Shown piece by piece: positions 10,847 through 26,131 of a stretch of DNA of 64,000 bases. Position 1 is the first letter of the stretch, and each line of letters begins with the position of its first letter. Under the pieces are notes generated by a model, which had not been told where the DNA came from, did not search any database, and saw only the letters and a list, made by a program, of their open reading frames with translations. The translations under genes were made by a program, and so were the position numbers. The stretch is taken from assembly GCF_018336935.1 (NCBI RefSeq), contig NZ_CP068771.1, positions 3,534,001-3,598,000 on the forward strand. Direction: 5' to 3'. This DNA comes from Serratia plymuthica. GTDB lineage: Bacteria; Pseudomonadota; Gammaproteobacteria; Enterobacterales; Enterobacteriaceae.

Positions 10847-11266
10847 ATGAAAAAAGGCGTACTGCTGAATGCTGAGGTTTCTGCCGTGGTTTCCCGGCTC
10901 GGCCATACCGATCAGATTGTCATCTGCGATGCGGGGCTGCCGATCCCGGCGGTAACGCAGCGTATCGATCTGGCGCTGACCCAGGGAGTGCCGACGTTTT
11001 TGCAGGTGGTCGGGGTAGTGACGCAGGAGATGCAGGTTGAAAGCGCCATTCTGGCGGAAGAGATGGTGCATCAAAATCCGCAGCTCCATCAAGCCTTGTT
11101 GGCTCAACTGATACAGCTTGGCCAACACCAGGGAAACACCATTAGCGTGAGTTATATCAGCCACCAGGCTTTTAAAGCGCAAACTGAACACAGCCGGGCG
11201 GTGATCCGCAGTGGTGAATGTTCGCCGTACGCGAACGTTATCCTCTGCGCCGGCGTAACTTTCTGA
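10847..11266 (+). CDS. rbsD: D-ribose pyranase RbsD
   Basis: RbsD interconverts the pyranose and furanose forms of ribose so that RbsK gets the furanose. His20 and Asp28 of the active site are present ([15 protein letters not shown]). I start at ATG 10847, after a GGAG site, giving 139 residues as in E. coli; upstream in-frame codons lie in the promoter. It is first in the rbsDACBKR operon and ends 7 bp before rbsA. Confidence 0.97.
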   Translation: MKKGVLLNAEVSAVVSRLGHTDQIVICDAGLPIPAVTQRIDLALTQGVPTFLQVVGVVTQEMQVESAILAEEMVHQNPQLHQALLAQLIQLGQHQGNTISVSYISHQAFKAQTEHSRAVIRSGECSPYANVILCAGVTF

Positions 11267-11273
11267 GGCATTT

Positions 11274-12779
11274 ATGCAACCTTTACTGCAACTGAAAGGG
11301 ATCGATAAAGCCTTTCCCGGCGTGAAGGCGCTTTCCGGCGCCGCACTCAGCGTTTATCCCGGTAAGGTGATGGCGCTGGTGGGCGAAAACGGCGCCGGGA
11401 AGTCCACCATGATGAAAGTGCTGACCGGCATCTATAACAAAGACGCCGGCAGTCAGTATTTTCTCGGCAAAGAGGTGGCGTTCAACGGACCAAAGTATTC
11501 GCAGGAAGCGGGCATCGGCATTATCCATCAGGAACTGAACCTGATCCCTCAACTGACGATTGCGGAAAACATTTTTCTCGGGCGTGAGTTTGTTAACCGT
11601 TTTGGCCGCATTGACTGGAAGCGAATGTACGCCGAAGCCGACAAACTGCTGGCGCGGCTTAACCTGAGTTACAGCAGCCACCGGCTGGTGGGCGAACTGT
11701 CGATCGGCGATCAGCAGATGGTGGAAATCGCCAAGGTGCTGAGCTTCGAGTCCAGGGTCATCATTATGGATGAGCCGACCGATGCGCTGACCGACACGGA
11801 AACCGCGTCTTTATTTAAAGTGATCAACGAGCTGAAGGCCGAAGGGCGCGGCATCGTTTATATCTCGCACCGGCTGAAGGAGATCTTCGAAATCTGCGAT
11901 GACGTCACGGTGTTCCGTGACGGGCAGTTTATCGCCGAACGGCCGGTCAGTGAGCTGCAGGAAGACCTGCTTATCGAAATGATGGTCGGCCGCAAGCTGG
12001 AAGAGCAGTACCCGCGGCTTAATCTGCCGCGCGGCGAAAAGCGGCTGCAGGTCAGCCAGGTTTCCGGCCCCGGCGTGCATGACGTCAGCTTTACCCTCTA
12101 CCGCGGCGAAATCCTGGGTGTGGCTGGGCTGATGGGCGCCGGGCGCACCGAGTTGATGAAGATTCTCTACGGCGCCGCGCCGCGCAAAGCCGGCACGGTC
12201 AGCCTCGATGGCCATGAGGTGGTGACGCGTTCCCCGCAGGACGGCCTGGCGAACGGCATCGTGTATATCTCCGAAGACCGCAAGCGCGATGGCCTGGTGC
12301 TGGGAATGTCGGTGAAGGAAAACATGTCTCTGACTGCGCTGCGGTATTTCAGCCGCGCCGGCGGTAGCCTGAAACAGGCTGATGAGCAGCAGGCGGTAGG
12401 GGATTTCATTCGCCTGTTCAATATCAAGACTCCTTCCATGGAACAGCCGATTGGCCTGCTTTCCGGCGGTAATCAGCAGAAGGTGGCGATTGCCCGCGGT
12501 TTGATGACGCGGCCAAAGGTGCTGATCCTCGACGAGCCGACGCGCGGCGTCGACGTCGGTGCCAAAAAAGAAATTTATCAGTTAATCAACCAGTTCAAGC
12601 AAGAAGGGCTGAGCATCATTCTGGTGTCTTCGGAAATGCCGGAGGTGCTGGGCATGAGCGACCGCATCCTGGTGATGCACGAAGGGCACTTAAGCGGTGA
12701 ATTCCCGATTGAACAGGCCACCCAGGAAGTGTTGATGGCAGCGGCCGTCGGCAAGCAATACGGCGTAAAGCAGGAGTAA
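11274..12779 (+). CDS. rbsA: Ribose ABC transporter ATP-binding protein RbsA
   Basis: RbsA powers ribose import with RbsC and RbsB. It is a double ABC protein of 501 residues. The first domain has Walker [10 protein letters not shown], signature LSIGDQQ and Walker B IIMDEPT. The second has a degenerate Walker A (GLMGAGRTE, arginine replacing lysine), with signature LSGGNQQ and LILDEPT. The degenerate second site is normal for this sugar-transporter family. rbsC starts 6 bp downstream. Confidence 0.98.
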   Translation: MQPLLQLKGIDKAFPGVKALSGAALSVYPGKVMALVGENGAGKSTMMKVLTGIYNKDAGSQYFLGKEVAFNGPKYSQEAGIGIIHQELNLIPQLTIAENIFLGREFVNRFGRIDWKRMYAEADKLLARLNLSYSSHRLVGELSIGDQQMVEIAKVLSFESRVIIMDEPTDALTDTETASLFKVINELKAEGRGIVYISHRLKEIFEICDDVTVFRDGQFIAERPVSELQEDLLIEMMVGRKLEEQYPRLNLPRGEKRLQVSQVSGPGVHDVSFTLYRGEILGVAGLMGAGRTELMKILYGAAPRKAGTVSLDGHEVVTRSPQDGLANGIVYISEDRKRDGLVLGMSVKENMSLTALRYFSRAGGSLKQADEQQAVGDFIRLFNIKTPSMEQPIGLLSGGNQQKVAIARGLMTRPKVLILDEPTRGVDVGAKKEIYQLINQFKQEGLSIILVSSEMPEVLGMSDRILVMHEGHLSGEFPIEQATQEVLMAAAVGKQYGVKQE

Positions 12780-12785
12780 TCAGAT

Positions 12786-13751
12786 ATGAGTTCCCAGAGT
12801 GTCGCAAAGCGCTGGTTCAGTAAAGAGTGGCTGTTAGAGCAAAAGTCCCTGATTGCTCTGTTGGTGCTGATTGCCGTGGTCTCTTCAATGAGCCCGAATT
12901 TTTTCACCCTGAACAACCTGTTCAATATTCTCCAGCAAACTTCGGTAAACGCCATTATGGCGGTGGGGATGACGCTGGTGATCCTGACTTCCGGTATCGA
13001 TCTGTCGGTGGGATCGCTGCTGGCGCTGACCGGTGCGGTGGCGGCGTCGATCGTCGGTTTTGAAATCAACGCGGTGGTGGCCGTTGCGGCGGCGCTGGCG
13101 TTGGGTGCTGCGGTGGGCGCCTGCACCGGCGTGATTGTCGCCAAAGGCAAGGTACAGGCATTTATTGCCACTTTGGTGATGATGTTGCTGCTGCGCGGCG
13201 TCACCATGGTGTACACCAACGGCAGCCCGGTGAATACCGGCTTTACCGATGTGGCCGATACCTTCGGCTGGTTCGGTATCGGCCGCCCGCTGGGGGTGCC
13301 AACCCCGATCTGGATTATGGCGATAGTGTTTATCGCCGCCTGGTACATGCTTCACCACACTCGCCTGGGTCGCTATATTTATGCCCTGGGCGGCAACGAA
13401 GCGGCGACCCGCCTTTCCGGCATTAGCGTCGATAAAGTGAAGATTATCGTTTATTCACTGTGCGGGCTGCTGGCGGCGCTGGCCGGCGTTATCGAAGTGG
13501 CGCGCCTGTCTTCTGCGCAGCCGACTGCCGGTACCGGCTATGAGTTGGACGCCATCGCGGCCGTCGTGTTGGGCGGCACCAGCCTGGCGGGCGGCAAGGG
13601 CCGCATCGTAGGCACGCTGATCGGGGCGCTGATCCTCGGCTTCCTGAACAACGGCCTGAATTTACTGGGTGTTTCTTCCTACTACCAAATGATCGTGAAG
13701 GCAGTGGTGATACTGCTGGCGGTTCTGGTAGATAACAAAAGCAACAAGTAA
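12786..13751 (+). CDS. rbsC: Ribose ABC transporter permease RbsC
   Basis: RbsC is the membrane channel of the ribose importer. It is 321 residues of mostly hydrophobic segments, with conserved stretches [18 protein letters not shown] (about residues 59-76) and [16 protein letters not shown] near the C terminus that face the ATPase. It lies between rbsA and rbsB with gaps of 6 and 20 bp. Confidence 0.98.
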   Translation: MSSQSVAKRWFSKEWLLEQKSLIALLVLIAVVSSMSPNFFTLNNLFNILQQTSVNAIMAVGMTLVILTSGIDLSVGSLLALTGAVAASIVGFEINAVVAVAAALALGAAVGACTGVIVAKGKVQAFIATLVMMLLLRGVTMVYTNGSPVNTGFTDVADTFGWFGIGRPLGVPTPIWIMAIVFIAAWYMLHHTRLGRYIYALGGNEAATRLSGISVDKVKIIVYSLCGLLAALAGVIEVARLSSAQPTAGTGYELDAIAAVVLGGTSLAGGKGRIVGTLIGALILGFLNNGLNLLGVSSYYQMIVKAVVILLAVLVDNKSNK

Positions 13752-13771
13752 CCTCCCCTACAGGAATCACG

Positions 13772-14662
13772 ATGATGAAAATGAAAAAACTGGCAATCCT
13801 GGCCTCGGCCTTCGCTCTGACCGCCACCCTGAGCGCTAACGCGTTGGCGAAAGACACCATCGCGCTGGTGGTGTCCACCCTGAATAACCCATTCTTCGTT
13901 TCCATGAAAGAAGGGGCGCAGCAGGAAGCCAACAAGCTGGGCTATAACCTGGTGGTGCTGGACTCGCAGAACAACCCGGCGAAAGAACTGGCTAACGTGC
14001 AGGATCTGATGGTGCAGGCGCCCAAACTGCTGCTGATTAACCCGACGGATTCCGATGCGGTGGGTAACGCCATCAAGATGGCCAATCAGGCCAAAATCCC
14101 GGTCATTACGCTGGATCGCGTGGCAAGCAAGGGCGAGGTGGTCAGCCATATCGCTTCGGATAACCGCGTTGGCGGCAAAATGGCCGGCGACTTTATCGCT
14201 AAAAAAGCGGGTACAGACGCTAAAGTGATCCAGTTGGAAGGGATTGCCGGCACCTCCGCCGCCCGCGAGCGTGGCGAAGGGTTCAAACAGTCGCTGGATC
14301 AGAACAAATTCAAACTGCTGGCCAGCCAGCCGGCAGATTTCGACCGTACCAAGGGCCTGAACGTAATGCAGAACCTGCTGACTGCGCATCCGGACGTGCA
14401 GGCGGTGTTTGCGCAGAACGACGAAATGGCGCTGGGCGCACTGCGCGCGCTGCAAACCGCCGGTAAAACCGATGTGGTCGTGGTAGGCTTCGACGGCACC
14501 GCCGACGGCGTGAAAGCGGTTGAAGGCGGCAAGTTGGCGGCGACCGTCGCGCAGCGTCCGGATCAAATCGGCGTGATTGGCGTGGAAACGGCGGATAAAG
14601 TATTGAAAGGCGAGAAAGTGCCGGCAACCATCCCGGTTGATTTGAAACTGGTCACTAAATAA
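13772..14662 (+). CDS. rbsB: Ribose-binding periplasmic protein RbsB
   Basis: RbsB captures ribose in the periplasm and delivers it to RbsAC; it also serves chemotaxis through Trg in E. coli. The 296-residue precursor starts with a clear signal peptide ([14 protein letters not shown]...), with likely cleavage after ANALA, leaving [16 protein letters not shown]. Conserved ligand-site segments such as [11 protein letters not shown] and [15 protein letters not shown] are present. The inverted repeat following the gene may protect its mRNA, fitting the high level needed for a binding protein. Confidence 0.98.
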   Translation: MMKMKKLAILASAFALTATLSANALAKDTIALVVSTLNNPFFVSMKEGAQQEANKLGYNLVVLDSQNNPAKELANVQDLMVQAPKLLLINPTDSDAVGNAIKMANQAKIPVITLDRVASKGEVVSHIASDNRVGGKMAGDFIAKKAGTDAKVIQLEGIAGTSAARERGEGFKQSLDQNKFKLLASQPADFDRTKGLNVMQNLLTAHPDVQAVFAQNDEMALGALRALQTAGKTDVVVVGFDGTADGVKAVEGGKLAATVAQRPDQIGVIGVETADKVLKGEKVPATIPVDLKLVTK

Positions 14663-14670
14663 GCCATACC

Positions 14671-14692
14671 CGCGCCATCTGACGATGGCGCG
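14671..14692. repeat. Intercistronic inverted repeat between rbsB and rbsK
   Basis: CGCGCCATC (14671-14679) and GATGGCGCG (14684-14692) are perfect 9-bp arms around TGAC. No T-run follows, so it is not a classical terminator. It is better placed to stabilise the rbsB 3' end or to reduce rbsK expression. Nearly the same hairpin is found behind glnA at 38940-38959. Confidence 0.75.
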
Positions 14693-14711
14693 CAATTCAG
14701 GAATCAATGCG

Positions 14712-15638
14712 ATGGAAACAGGTAAGCTGGTGGTGCTTGGCAGTATCAATGCCGACCATATCCTCAATATTGAGCAGTTTCCCCACCCGGGCGAAACGGT
14801 GATCGGGAAACAGTATAAGGTGGCATTTGGTGGTAAAGGCGCGAATCAGGCGGTGGCGGCAGGGCGCAGCGGTGCGGATATCGCCTTTATAGCCTGCGTC
14901 GGCGCAGATGACATCGGTGAACGGATCCGCTTGCAACTGGCGACCGATCGCATTGATACCCAACCGATTGAGGCGATTGCCGACAATACCACTGGCGTGG
15001 CGCTGATTTTTGTTAATGCTGAAGGCGAGAACGTGATCGGCATCGATGCCGGCGCCAATGCCGCCGTAACGCCCGACTATCTGGCGCGCTATCAGCAGAA
15101 AGTGATCCAGGCCGATGCTTTGCTGATGCAGCTCGAGTCGCCGCTGGAGACGGTGATGGCCGCCGCTCGTCTGGCGAAGCACCATCAAACGCAGGTGATC
15201 CTCAATCCGGCGCCGGCGCGTGAGCTGCCGGATGAACTGCTGGCGATGGTCGATATGATTACGCCAAATGAAACGGAAGCCCAGCGCCTCACCGGCATAG
15301 CTATCGCTAATGATGATGACGCGGCGCGTGCGGCGCAAGCCTTGCACGATAAAGGCATCGGCACGGTGATCATTACCCTTGGCAGCCGTGGCGTTTGGTT
15401 GAGTGAGAACGGCAACGGTAAGTTGGTGCCCGGTTTCAAGGTTAAAGCGGTAGACACCATCGCTGCCGGTGATACCTTCAACGGGGCGTTGGTGACGGCG
15501 CTACTGGAAGGTAAAACCATGGCGGATGCGGTGCGCTTCGCCCATGCGGCGGCGGCGATCGCGGTAACTCGTCCCGGCGCTCAGCCCTCCGTTCCCTGGC
15601 GTGAAGAGATCGACGCCTTCTTGCAGCAGCAGGAGTAA
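14712..15638 (+). CDS. rbsK: Ribokinase RbsK
   Basis: RbsK phosphorylates ribose to ribose 5-phosphate. It is a PfkB-family kinase with the [16 protein letters not shown] signature near residue 43 and the catalytic [13 protein letters not shown] near the C terminus. I choose ATG 14712, with CAGGAA upstream, giving 308 residues like E. coli (309). An in-frame ATG at 14685 lies within the hairpin arm and adds nine unrelated residues. Confidence 0.97.
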   Translation: METGKLVVLGSINADHILNIEQFPHPGETVIGKQYKVAFGGKGANQAVAAGRSGADIAFIACVGADDIGERIRLQLATDRIDTQPIEAIADNTTGVALIFVNAEGENVIGIDAGANAAVTPDYLARYQQKVIQADALLMQLESPLETVMAAARLAKHHQTQVILNPAPARELPDELLAMVDMITPNETEAQRLTGIAIANDDDAARAAQALHDKGIGTVIITLGSRGVWLSENGNGKLVPGFKVKAVDTIAAGDTFNGALVTALLEGKTMADAVRFAHAAAAIAVTRPGAQPSVPWREEIDAFLQQQE

Positions 15639-15643
15639 TTCCT

Positions 15644-16645
15644 TTGGCCACCATGAAAGATGTCGCTCGCCTGGCGGGCGTTTCAACCTCGACGGTTTCA
15701 CACGTTATCAATAACAATCGCTTTGTCAGCGACAGCGTGCGCGACAAGGTCATGGCGGCCGTAGAACACTTGAACTATGCGCCCTCCGCGCTGGCGCGCA
15801 GCCTGAAGCTCAACCAGACGCGCACCATTGGCATGCTGGTGACTTCCAGCAACAACCCGTTCTATGCCGAAGTGGTGCGTGGCGTTGAGCGCAGTTGCTA
15901 CGAGCGCGGCTACAGCCTGATCCTGTGCAATACCGAAGAGGATGCCGCGCGCATGAACCGCAGCATGGAAACGCTGTTGCAAAAACGCGTCGATGGCCTG
16001 CTGTTGATGTGCACCGAAAATCATCGGCCGTCACAGGACGCGCTGAGCCGCTATCCGTCACTGCCTATCGTGATGATGGACTGGGCACCGTTCGAAGGGG
16101 CCAACGACATTATTCAGGATAACTCGCTGCTCGGTGGGGAGATGGCGACCGATCACCTGATTGCCCGCGGTTATCGCAAAATCGCCTGCATCGCCGGCCC
16201 GCAGGATAAAACCACCGCACGCCATCGTTTGGAAGGCTACCGCAGCGCCATGCAACGCGCCGGGCTGGCGATATTGCCCGGATACGAAGTGCACTGCGAC
16301 TTTGAGTTTGAAGGTGGCGTTGCCGCGATGAAACGGCTGCTGGCGTTGGCCGAACCGCCGCATGCGGTATTCGCCGGTAACGACGCGGTAGCGGTAGGCG
16401 CCTATCAGGCGCTATACCAGGCCGGGTTGTCGGTACCGCAGGACATGGCGGTGATGGGCTACGATGATATCGAACTGGCCAAATATCTGGCGCCGCCGTT
16501 AAGTACCATTCATCAGCCGAAAGATTCGCTGGGGGAATTGGCGATTGATGCGCTGATCAACCGCCTGCAGAATCCGGAACGGGAAGCTCAGGTTCTGGTG
16601 CTGACCCCTGAGCTGGTGGAACGTGCTTCGGTCGGCTACCGCTAG
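15644..16645 (+). CDS. rbsR: LacI-family ribose operon repressor RbsR
   Basis: RbsR represses the rbs operon until ribose binds. The N-terminal LacI helix-turn-helix reads [23 protein letters not shown], followed by a periplasmic-binding-protein-like domain. The likely start is TTG at 15644, 5 bp after the rbsK stop, as in E. coli; the ATG three codons later (15653) is the alternative. Its stop codon overlaps the stop of hsrA on the other strand. Confidence 0.96.
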   Translation: MATMKDVARLAGVSTSTVSHVINNNRFVSDSVRDKVMAAVEHLNYAPSALARSLKLNQTRTIGMLVTSSNNPFYAEVVRGVERSCYERGYSLILCNTEEDAARMNRSMETLLQKRVDGLLLMCTENHRPSQDALSRYPSLPIVMMDWAPFEGANDIIQDNSLLGGEMATDHLIARGYRKIACIAGPQDKTTARHRLEGYRSAMQRAGLAILPGYEVHCDFEFEGGVAAMKRLLALAEPPHAVFAGNDAVAVGAYQALYQAGLSVPQDMAVMGYDDIELAKYLAPPLSTIHQPKDSLGELAIDALINRLQNPEREAQVLVLTPELVERASVGYR

Positions 16646-18057
16646 CCTGCCGCTTTCGCTTCTTTCTTCGCTTCCCGGCCGCCGATCAGATTGCGGCCAT
16701 CCTTCCTTCTCAACAGCATGAAGACAAACGCCGACGCGACGGTGACAATCCCCATGGTAATAAAGGTGTAGTGGAAATGATCGATCATGGTGCCGATCGA
16801 CATCGATTCGTAGAAACGCAACACGGCTGCGCTGATCGCCACGCCGAAACTGATGGAAAGCTGTTGGGTGACTGCCAGCACGCTGTTGCCGGAGCTGGCG
16901 TTGGCATCGTTTAAATCCGCCAGGCTGATAGTGTTCATGGCGGTGAATTGCGTAGACATCGCCATGCCAAGAACGAACAGCGGCAAGATCATCAACCACA
17001 GCGGCATCCCCGGGCTTTGCAGCGCGAACTGGGCAATCAACATGCCGATAATCACAGTGATGCCAACCAACGTCTTGCGATAACCAAACCAGCGCAGCAC
17101 CTGTGTGACGGTGGATTTTGCCATCAGCGAACCGACGGCAGTCGGCGCCATCATGCAGCCGGCGATAATTGCAGAATAACCGAAGCCCACTTGCAGCATC
17201 AGCGGCATCAGGAACGGCACACAGCCGGTGCCCAGGCGCGAGGCGACGTTGCCGGCAATGCCCACCGAGAAGGTGCGAGTCTTGAACAAATCCAGACCAA
17301 TCAGCGGTTGGGGATGCCTGCGGGCATGAGCGATATAACCGAACAGCATCACCACGCCGCTCAGCAGGATACCCAGCGAGATATAGCTGGCCAGTACCCG
17401 TTCGCCGAACAGCTCAAGCCCGGTGGAAACCAGCACCAGACTCAGGCCAAACAAAATAAAACCGATGAGATCGAAACGGCGCTTGGGGGTGGTGAAGTCC
17501 GGCATATATTTACGCGCATAGAAGATGCCGAGCAGGCCAATCGGGATATTAATCAGGAAAATCCAATGCCAGGTGGCGTAGGTCACCAGCCAGCCGCCCA
17601 GCAGCGGCCCCATGATTGGCCCAACCAACCCCGGCATGGTCACGAAGTTCAGTACCGGTAATAGTTCGCTGCGCGGATAGGCGCGCAACAGCGCCAGACG
17701 CGCTACCGGCATCATCATCGCGCCGCCGATCCCCTGAATGACGCGTGAGGTCACCAGCACGCTTAACGTAGGGGAAAGCGCGCACAGCAATGAACCCAGG
17801 GTAAACAGCGACACCGCGAGGATAAATACCCGGCGAGTGCCGAAGCGGTCCGCCAGCCAACCGCTGACCGGGATCAGCATGGCGACCGTCAGCGTATAGC
17901 TGATTACGGCGGACTGCATCGCCAACGGCGAGCGATCCAGGCTGTGGGCGATCGCCGGTAATGCGGTGTTGAGGATAGTGGCGTCCAGCGCCTGCATAAA
18001 GAACGCCATTGCGGCGATCCAGGGTAGCCCTGCCATACTGCGCGCGGATTTGGTCAT
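16642..18057 (-). CDS. hsrA: MFS transporter, HsrA (YieO) type
   Basis: This is a 471-residue, 14-segment drug:proton antiporter family protein very like E. coli HsrA. The DHA2 motif A ([13 protein letters not shown]) follows the second membrane segment, and motif C-like [12 protein letters not shown] is present. The substrate is not known; the E. coli gene is named for an effect on homocysteine sensitivity. It lies downstream of the regulator gene yieP on the same strand (69 bp) and may be cotranscribed with it. Confidence 0.93.
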   Translation of the reverse strand: MTKSARSMAGLPWIAAMAFFMQALDATILNTALPAIAHSLDRSPLAMQSAVISYTLTVAMLIPVSGWLADRFGTRRVFILAVSLFTLGSLLCALSPTLSVLVTSRVIQGIGGAMMMPVARLALLRAYPRSELLPVLNFVTMPGLVGPIMGPLLGGWLVTYATWHWIFLINIPIGLLGIFYARKYMPDFTTPKRRFDLIGFILFGLSLVLVSTGLELFGERVLASYISLGILLSGVVMLFGYIAHARRHPQPLIGLDLFKTRTFSVGIAGNVASRLGTGCVPFLMPLMLQVGFGYSAIIAGCMMAPTAVGSLMAKSTVTQVLRWFGYRKTLVGITVIIGMLIAQFALQSPGMPLWLMILPLFVLGMAMSTQFTAMNTISLADLNDANASSGNSVLAVTQQLSISFGVAISAAVLRFYESMSIGTMIDHFHYTFITMGIVTVASAFVFMLLRRKDGRNLIGGREAKKEAKAAG

Positions 18058-18126
18058 TGTCGGTCCTGGTTAACTGTCGTATCCGTCTCTCTCATCTTTC
18101 TTCTCTATATATAAGTAGGGGATGAG

Positions 18127-18816
18127 TTAGTCTTTCTCTTTAAGTAAAACCTGGCATGCGGCTAACGCCTGGGGGCCGTCACCGGCCAGTATCGCATCTA
18201 CGATGGCCTGATGGTGTTGGAGCTTAATCACTTCATTACCGGTAATGGCGCGGAAGTAACTTTGATACACCGAACTGAACAGGTTGGCAAATGATGTCAG
18301 GAACGGGTTGCCGCTGGCTTCATAGATAAGCTGGTGGAATTGGGTATCGACCTGGATCCAGCGCTCGCGGTCAAATTGGGTGTGCAGCGCACGCATCTCC
18401 GCCATCAATTCGGCCAACTGTGCAGTTTGCTGAGCGCTGGCGTTGGCCGCAGCTAGCGAGCAGGCCTGCGGTTCCAATGACGTGCGCAATATAAGAAAGT
18501 GTTGCATCACCTGATCGAAGTTTTCCCGGGTCATCCACCAGGTCAATAAATCCTGATCGAGGAAATTCCACTGGCTTTGCGGCATCACCCGGGTACCGAT
18601 GCGCGGGCGTGGCAACAGCATACCTTTGGCTGCCAGCATCTTTACTGCTTCGCGTACTGCCGTGCGGCTAACGCCGAATTGTTCTCCCAGTTCCATCTCT
18701 CCAGGCAAGATACTGCCCGCCTGATAATCGCCTGCCAGAATTTGTTGGCCGAGTTTCTCTGCAAGTAGATAAGAAAGGTTGCGTTGGGCGGCCTGTTGTT
18801 GAGCATTAAATTGCAT
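18127..18816 (-). CDS. yieP: FadR-subfamily GntR transcriptional regulator YieP
   Basis: The 229-residue protein has an N-terminal winged helix (about residues 10-75, including GEMELGEQFGVSRTAVREAVKMLAAKGML) and an all-helical FCD ligand-binding domain. In E. coli YieP has been proposed to affect export of organic acids; the ligand here is unknown. It is the last protein gene before the rRNA operon and points away from it. Confidence 0.93.
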   Translation of the reverse strand: MQFNAQQQAAQRNLSYLLAEKLGQQILAGDYQAGSILPGEMELGEQFGVSRTAVREAVKMLAAKGMLLPRPRIGTRVMPQSQWNFLDQDLLTWWMTRENFDQVMQHFLILRTSLEPQACSLAAANASAQQTAQLAELMAEMRALHTQFDRERWIQVDTQFHQLIYEASGNPFLTSFANLFSSVYQSYFRAITGNEVIKLQHHQAIVDAILAGDGPQALAACQVLLKEKD

Positions 18817-18939
18817 GGCTGCGGGTCCTTACTGACATCGTTATTCTTATTTTACTCTACGGATCGCCAGCTTTTGTGGCTGTTTGCCGGAAAAAGTGAC
18901 GAAATCGCTGGCTTGTGCAGCGTTTTGCCGAAAAAAACC

Positions 18940-19308
18940 GCGCTTGAAAAGTTTTTTGCATTTAGGGGTTGCGGCCTTCTGAGAACTCCCTATAATGCGC
19001 CTCCACTGACCGGGAACAACGACTCCTCTAACGAGAACGCGTCGCCAGGTCGGTAAGAGAAAAGCGAAATAAACGCTTGACTCTTCGGGTGAAAAGCGTA
19101 GTATACGCCACCTCGAGATAGCAAGCTACGGCGGCTAACTCACTGCTCTTTAACAATTTATCAGACAATCTGTGTGGGCACTCCACAAGACGATATCCAG
19201 AACCTTCGGGTTCGAAAAAATATCAAGTCTTGAAGAGTGACTACTGAAGTAAAATTCATTTAGTAACCTTTGAGCATCGCTTCACGAGTTGAAGCAAATC
19301 GAACTTTT
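18940..19308 (+). promoter_or_regulatory. rRNA operon promoters P1 and P2 with antitermination leader
   Basis: P1 has -35 TTGCGG (18969-18974), a 16-bp spacer and -10 TATAAT (18991-18996), followed by a GC-rich discriminator, with start predicted near 19005. An A/T-tract UP element precedes it. P2 has -35 TTGACT (19077-19082), a 16-bp spacer and -10 TAGTAT (19099-19104). The boxA antiterminator TGCTCTTTAACA is at 19144-19155. The 16-bp spacers and GC-rich discriminator are those expected for stringent, growth-rate controlled promoters. No gene lies between yieP (18816) and the 16S rRNA. Confidence 0.92.
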
Positions 19309-20850
<1,542 letters not shown>

Positions 20851-20995
20851 CCTAATGATATTGATTCGCGTGGCGTGCTCACACAGATTGTCTGATGAAA
20901 AAGTAATGAGCAAAAGCGCTACCTGTTGATGTAATGAGTCTCTGACTCATGCTGATACGAACCGATTAAAACGTTCAGTTTAATCGGATTTTCGT

Positions 20996-21071
20996 GTCCC
21001 CATCGTCTAGAGGCCTAGGACACTGCCCTTTCACGGCTGTAACAGGGGTTCGAATCCCCTTGGGGACGCCA
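20996..21071 (+). tRNA. gltT: tRNA-Glu (anticodon UUC)
   Basis: This 76-nt tRNA in the 16S-23S spacer begins GTCCCC and ends with an encoded CCA. The anticodon TTC is at 21030-21032, the T-loop reads GGTTCGAATCC, and the acceptor stem pairs (GTCCCCA/TGGGGAC). It is the only tRNA of the operon; there is none after the 5S gene. The symbol is generic for the family. Confidence 0.98.
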
Positions 21072-21159
21072 ATCCGATAATGAGTGAAAGACATTATCAC
21101 CGGTGAGTCATCACCGAAAACATCTTAAAGATGACTCTTGCGAGTCGTGTTTAAGATAT

Positions 21160-21171
21160 TGCTCTTTAACA
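21160..21171 (+). promoter_or_regulatory. boxA antitermination site before 23S rRNA
   Basis: TGCTCTTTAACA repeats the leader boxA exactly, as is usual upstream of 23S rRNA, where it loads the Nus antitermination complex. Confidence 0.85.
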
Positions 21172-21306
21172 ATCTGGAACAAGCTGAAAATTGAAACATG
21201 ACAGCTGAAACTTATCCCTCCGTAGATGTATTGGGATAAGGATTAACCTGTCATAGAGTCTCTCAAATGTAGCAATGCGAACGATGGAAACATCTTCGGG
21301 TTGTGA

Positions 21307-24214
<2,908 letters not shown>

Positions 24215-24314
24215 ACAACACCGAAGGTGTTTTGATTTGAGAGATTTTCAGCGAAGTTCCGAGATTGGTTTCGATGGCGACACGAGAGTGAAGCGGTTGG
24301 AATGAAACAGAATT

Positions 24315-24434
24315 TGCCTGGCGGCAATAGCGCGGTGGTCCCACCTGACCCCATGCCGAACTCAGAAGTGAAACGCCGTAGCGCCGATGGTAGTGTGGGG
24401 TCTCCCCATGCGAGAGTAGGACACTGCCAGGCAT
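24315..24434 (+). rRNA. rrf: 5S ribosomal RNA
   Basis: 120 nt from TGCCTGGCGGC to GCCAGGCAT, with the ends pairing to form helix I. The 23S-5S spacer is 100 bp. Confidence 0.98.
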
Positions 24435-24446
24435 CAAACAAAGTCG

Positions 24447-24482
24447 AAAGCCTCATGCGAAAGCATGGGGCTTTTTGCTTTT
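24447..24482 (+). terminator. rRNA operon terminator
   Basis: AGCCTCATGC (24449-24458) pairs with GCATGGGGCT (24463-24472) around a GAAA tetraloop and is followed by TTTTGCTTTT. It resembles the first terminator of E. coli rrn operons and protects the convergent mobB. Confidence 0.9.
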
Positions 24483-24505
24483 GGGTCAGGGAATAGCGGG
24501 CGCAG

Positions 24506-25021
24506 CTACGCTGCGCCTTTCAACCACTCGACTATGAACGCAGCTATTGTATCAGGCTGGTTTAGATCCAAAGATGTAACCCCAGCAACAGGCCGATCGC
24601 TGGCTACCGCAATGACAAACTTATCCAGCATATCCTCCAGCGGTCTGCCTATATTTTCACGATATAGAATGATCTTGCTCACCGGCTCATGTTTAAACCC
24701 TTCCACTAAAATCACATCCACCTTGTCACGATCAAATCGGCTGGCCAGATAGTGCAGATCAAGTGGCAATTGCTCTGGTGTTTCTGTCATCAGTGCCCAC
24801 CGACGATCGCTGGCAACCAGTGTTTGATCGGCACCTGCCTTACGTAATTCATAACTGTCTTTGCCAGGCGTATCTACATCCATATCATGATGCGTGTGTT
24901 TAATCAGCCCAACGCGGATTTCCCGCTGTCTCAGTAACGGTATTAGCTGTTTAAGCAGCGTGGTTTTACCTGTACCACTATAGGCGGCAATGCCCAGTAA
25001 AGGAGGGAGAGGGTTATTCAT
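24506..25021 (-). CDS. mobB: Molybdopterin-guanine dinucleotide biosynthesis adaptor protein MobB
   Basis: MobB is a GTP-binding accessory of MobA in making bis-MGD cofactor. The P-loop GTGKTTLLKQL is near residues 17-27, and VILVEGFKHEP is the second conserved block. It is 171 residues and overlaps the end of mobA by 8 bp, so translation is probably coupled. Its stop lies within an inverted repeat (24498-24517). Confidence 0.96.
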   Translation of the reverse strand: MNNPLPPLLGIAAYSGTGKTTLLKQLIPLLRQREIRVGLIKHTHHDMDVDTPGKDSYELRKAGADQTLVASDRRWALMTETPEQLPLDLHYLASRFDRDKVDVILVEGFKHEPVSKIILYRENIGRPLEDMLDKFVIAVASDRPVAGVTSLDLNQPDTIAAFIVEWLKGAA

Positions 25022-25616
25022 GGGTGAATCCTTTTTCCTGCTGCCAGCGCTGGCAGTCTTCTCGCGTATTCAGGTTATGGAAAGCCGCTTGCTGGCCCGT
25101 GAACGGCACCTGGTGTGCGCCTGCTGCGTCCAGGAACAGCATCAGTTTTCGATCCCCTCGAGCCAGATAACTCGCCAACTGAGGCGCGAGGCTGGTATGC
25201 AACAACGCCAAAGTTGGGTGCGCTCGCTCCCCGTCGCTGGCATAGGCGGCCAGTGACTGGCCTTTTTGCTGCCAGAGTTGTTCAACCAGCGTGGTGGGAA
25301 AATCGGGCACGTCGCAGGGAACAAATACGACCCATTTAGTGGTGGCATATCTCAGGCCGGCCAGTATACCGGCCAAAGGGCCGGGAAAGTCAGCCGTTAA
25401 ATCACCGATCGTCGGCAGACCGCTTTCCTGATAGCGGGCCTGATGACGGTTGGCGCTGATGGCAATCGGGCCTACCTGCGGCCGTAGCCGGGCAAGAACG
25501 TGTTTATACAGCGGTATTCCGGCAACCTGAACCAAGCCTTTATCTTCCCCGCCCATTCGCGTGGCGCGCCCACCGGCCAGAATAATGCCGGTAATGTCCT
25601 CGTGCATATTTCTCAT
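25014..25616 (-). CDS. mobA: Molybdenum cofactor guanylyltransferase MobA
   Basis: MobA transfers GMP from GTP to Mo-molybdopterin, giving the MGD form used by enzymes such as nitrate reductase and DMSO reductase. The nucleotide-binding signature LAGGRATRMGGEDKGL is at about residues 13-28, with a FPGPLAGILAGL block near residue 80. It is 200 residues; the exact start among M1 and M4 is uncertain. It is divergent from yihD. Confidence 0.97.
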   Translation of the reverse strand: MRNMHEDITGIILAGGRATRMGGEDKGLVQVAGIPLYKHVLARLRPQVGPIAISANRHQARYQESGLPTIGDLTADFPGPLAGILAGLRYATTKWVVFVPCDVPDFPTTLVEQLWQQKGQSLAAYASDGERAHPTLALLHTSLAPQLASYLARGDRKLMLFLDAAGAHQVPFTGQQAAFHNLNTREDCQRWQQEKGFTHE

Positions 25617-25758
25617 CCTGCATTGTGGCTAACGTCCTGATTGTAGCGCTAAAGCCGGTGTGGCATCAGGATTTACCTTTATTGACAAGCTGCTTCTTTC
25701 ACTGCGTTGGTAAGCCTGTTACTTTGTGTGCTTATTCATTCTATTGGACGATATTGCG

Positions 25759-26028
25759 ATGAAAACGCACCGCGTAAACGAACTGATTGAGCTGTTACAT
25801 CCGGCCTGGCAGGAAGATCCGGATCTCAATCTGATTCAGTTTTTGCAAAAGCTGGCGCAGGAGGCCGGTTTTCAGGGTGATTTGGCTGAACTGAGTGATG
25901 ATATTCTGATCTACCACCTGAAAATGCGCGGCAGCGCCGGCACGGAACAAATCCCAGGGCTGAAAAAGGATTACGAAGAAGACTTTAAAACGGCCTTGCT
26001 GCGCGCTCGGGGCGTTATAAAGGATTAG
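25759..26028 (+). CDS. yihD: YihD family protein (DUF1040)
   Basis: This 89-residue acidic protein matches E. coli YihD over its whole length, including [11 protein letters not shown] and [20 protein letters not shown]. Function is not established. I start at ATG 25759 because upstream in-frame codons are not conserved in the family. It precedes srkA by about 100 bp, as in E. coli. Confidence 0.95.
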   Translation: MKTHRVNELIELLHPAWQEDPDLNLIQFLQKLAQEAGFQGDLAELSDDILIYHLKMRGSAGTEQIPGLKKDYEEDFKTALLRARGVIKD

Positions 26029-26131
26029 CATTTGTGCGGTAGGGTGAACCAGTACTCGTGAAATTTGTCATTAATGCTACTATTTCTCATTCCCGGCACA
26101 GTGTTGTCACCCAATGAAACTGAATGTTGTT

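Noticed and set aside
13682..14767. 361-codon frame antisense to rbsC-rbsB-rbsK
   Set aside because: It spans three real genes and has biased His/Arg/Gln composition typical of shadow frames.
24498..24517. Inverted repeat over the mobB stop codon as a mobB terminator
   Set aside because: On the minus strand there is no T-run after the stem; it could equally be chance GC-rich sequence.
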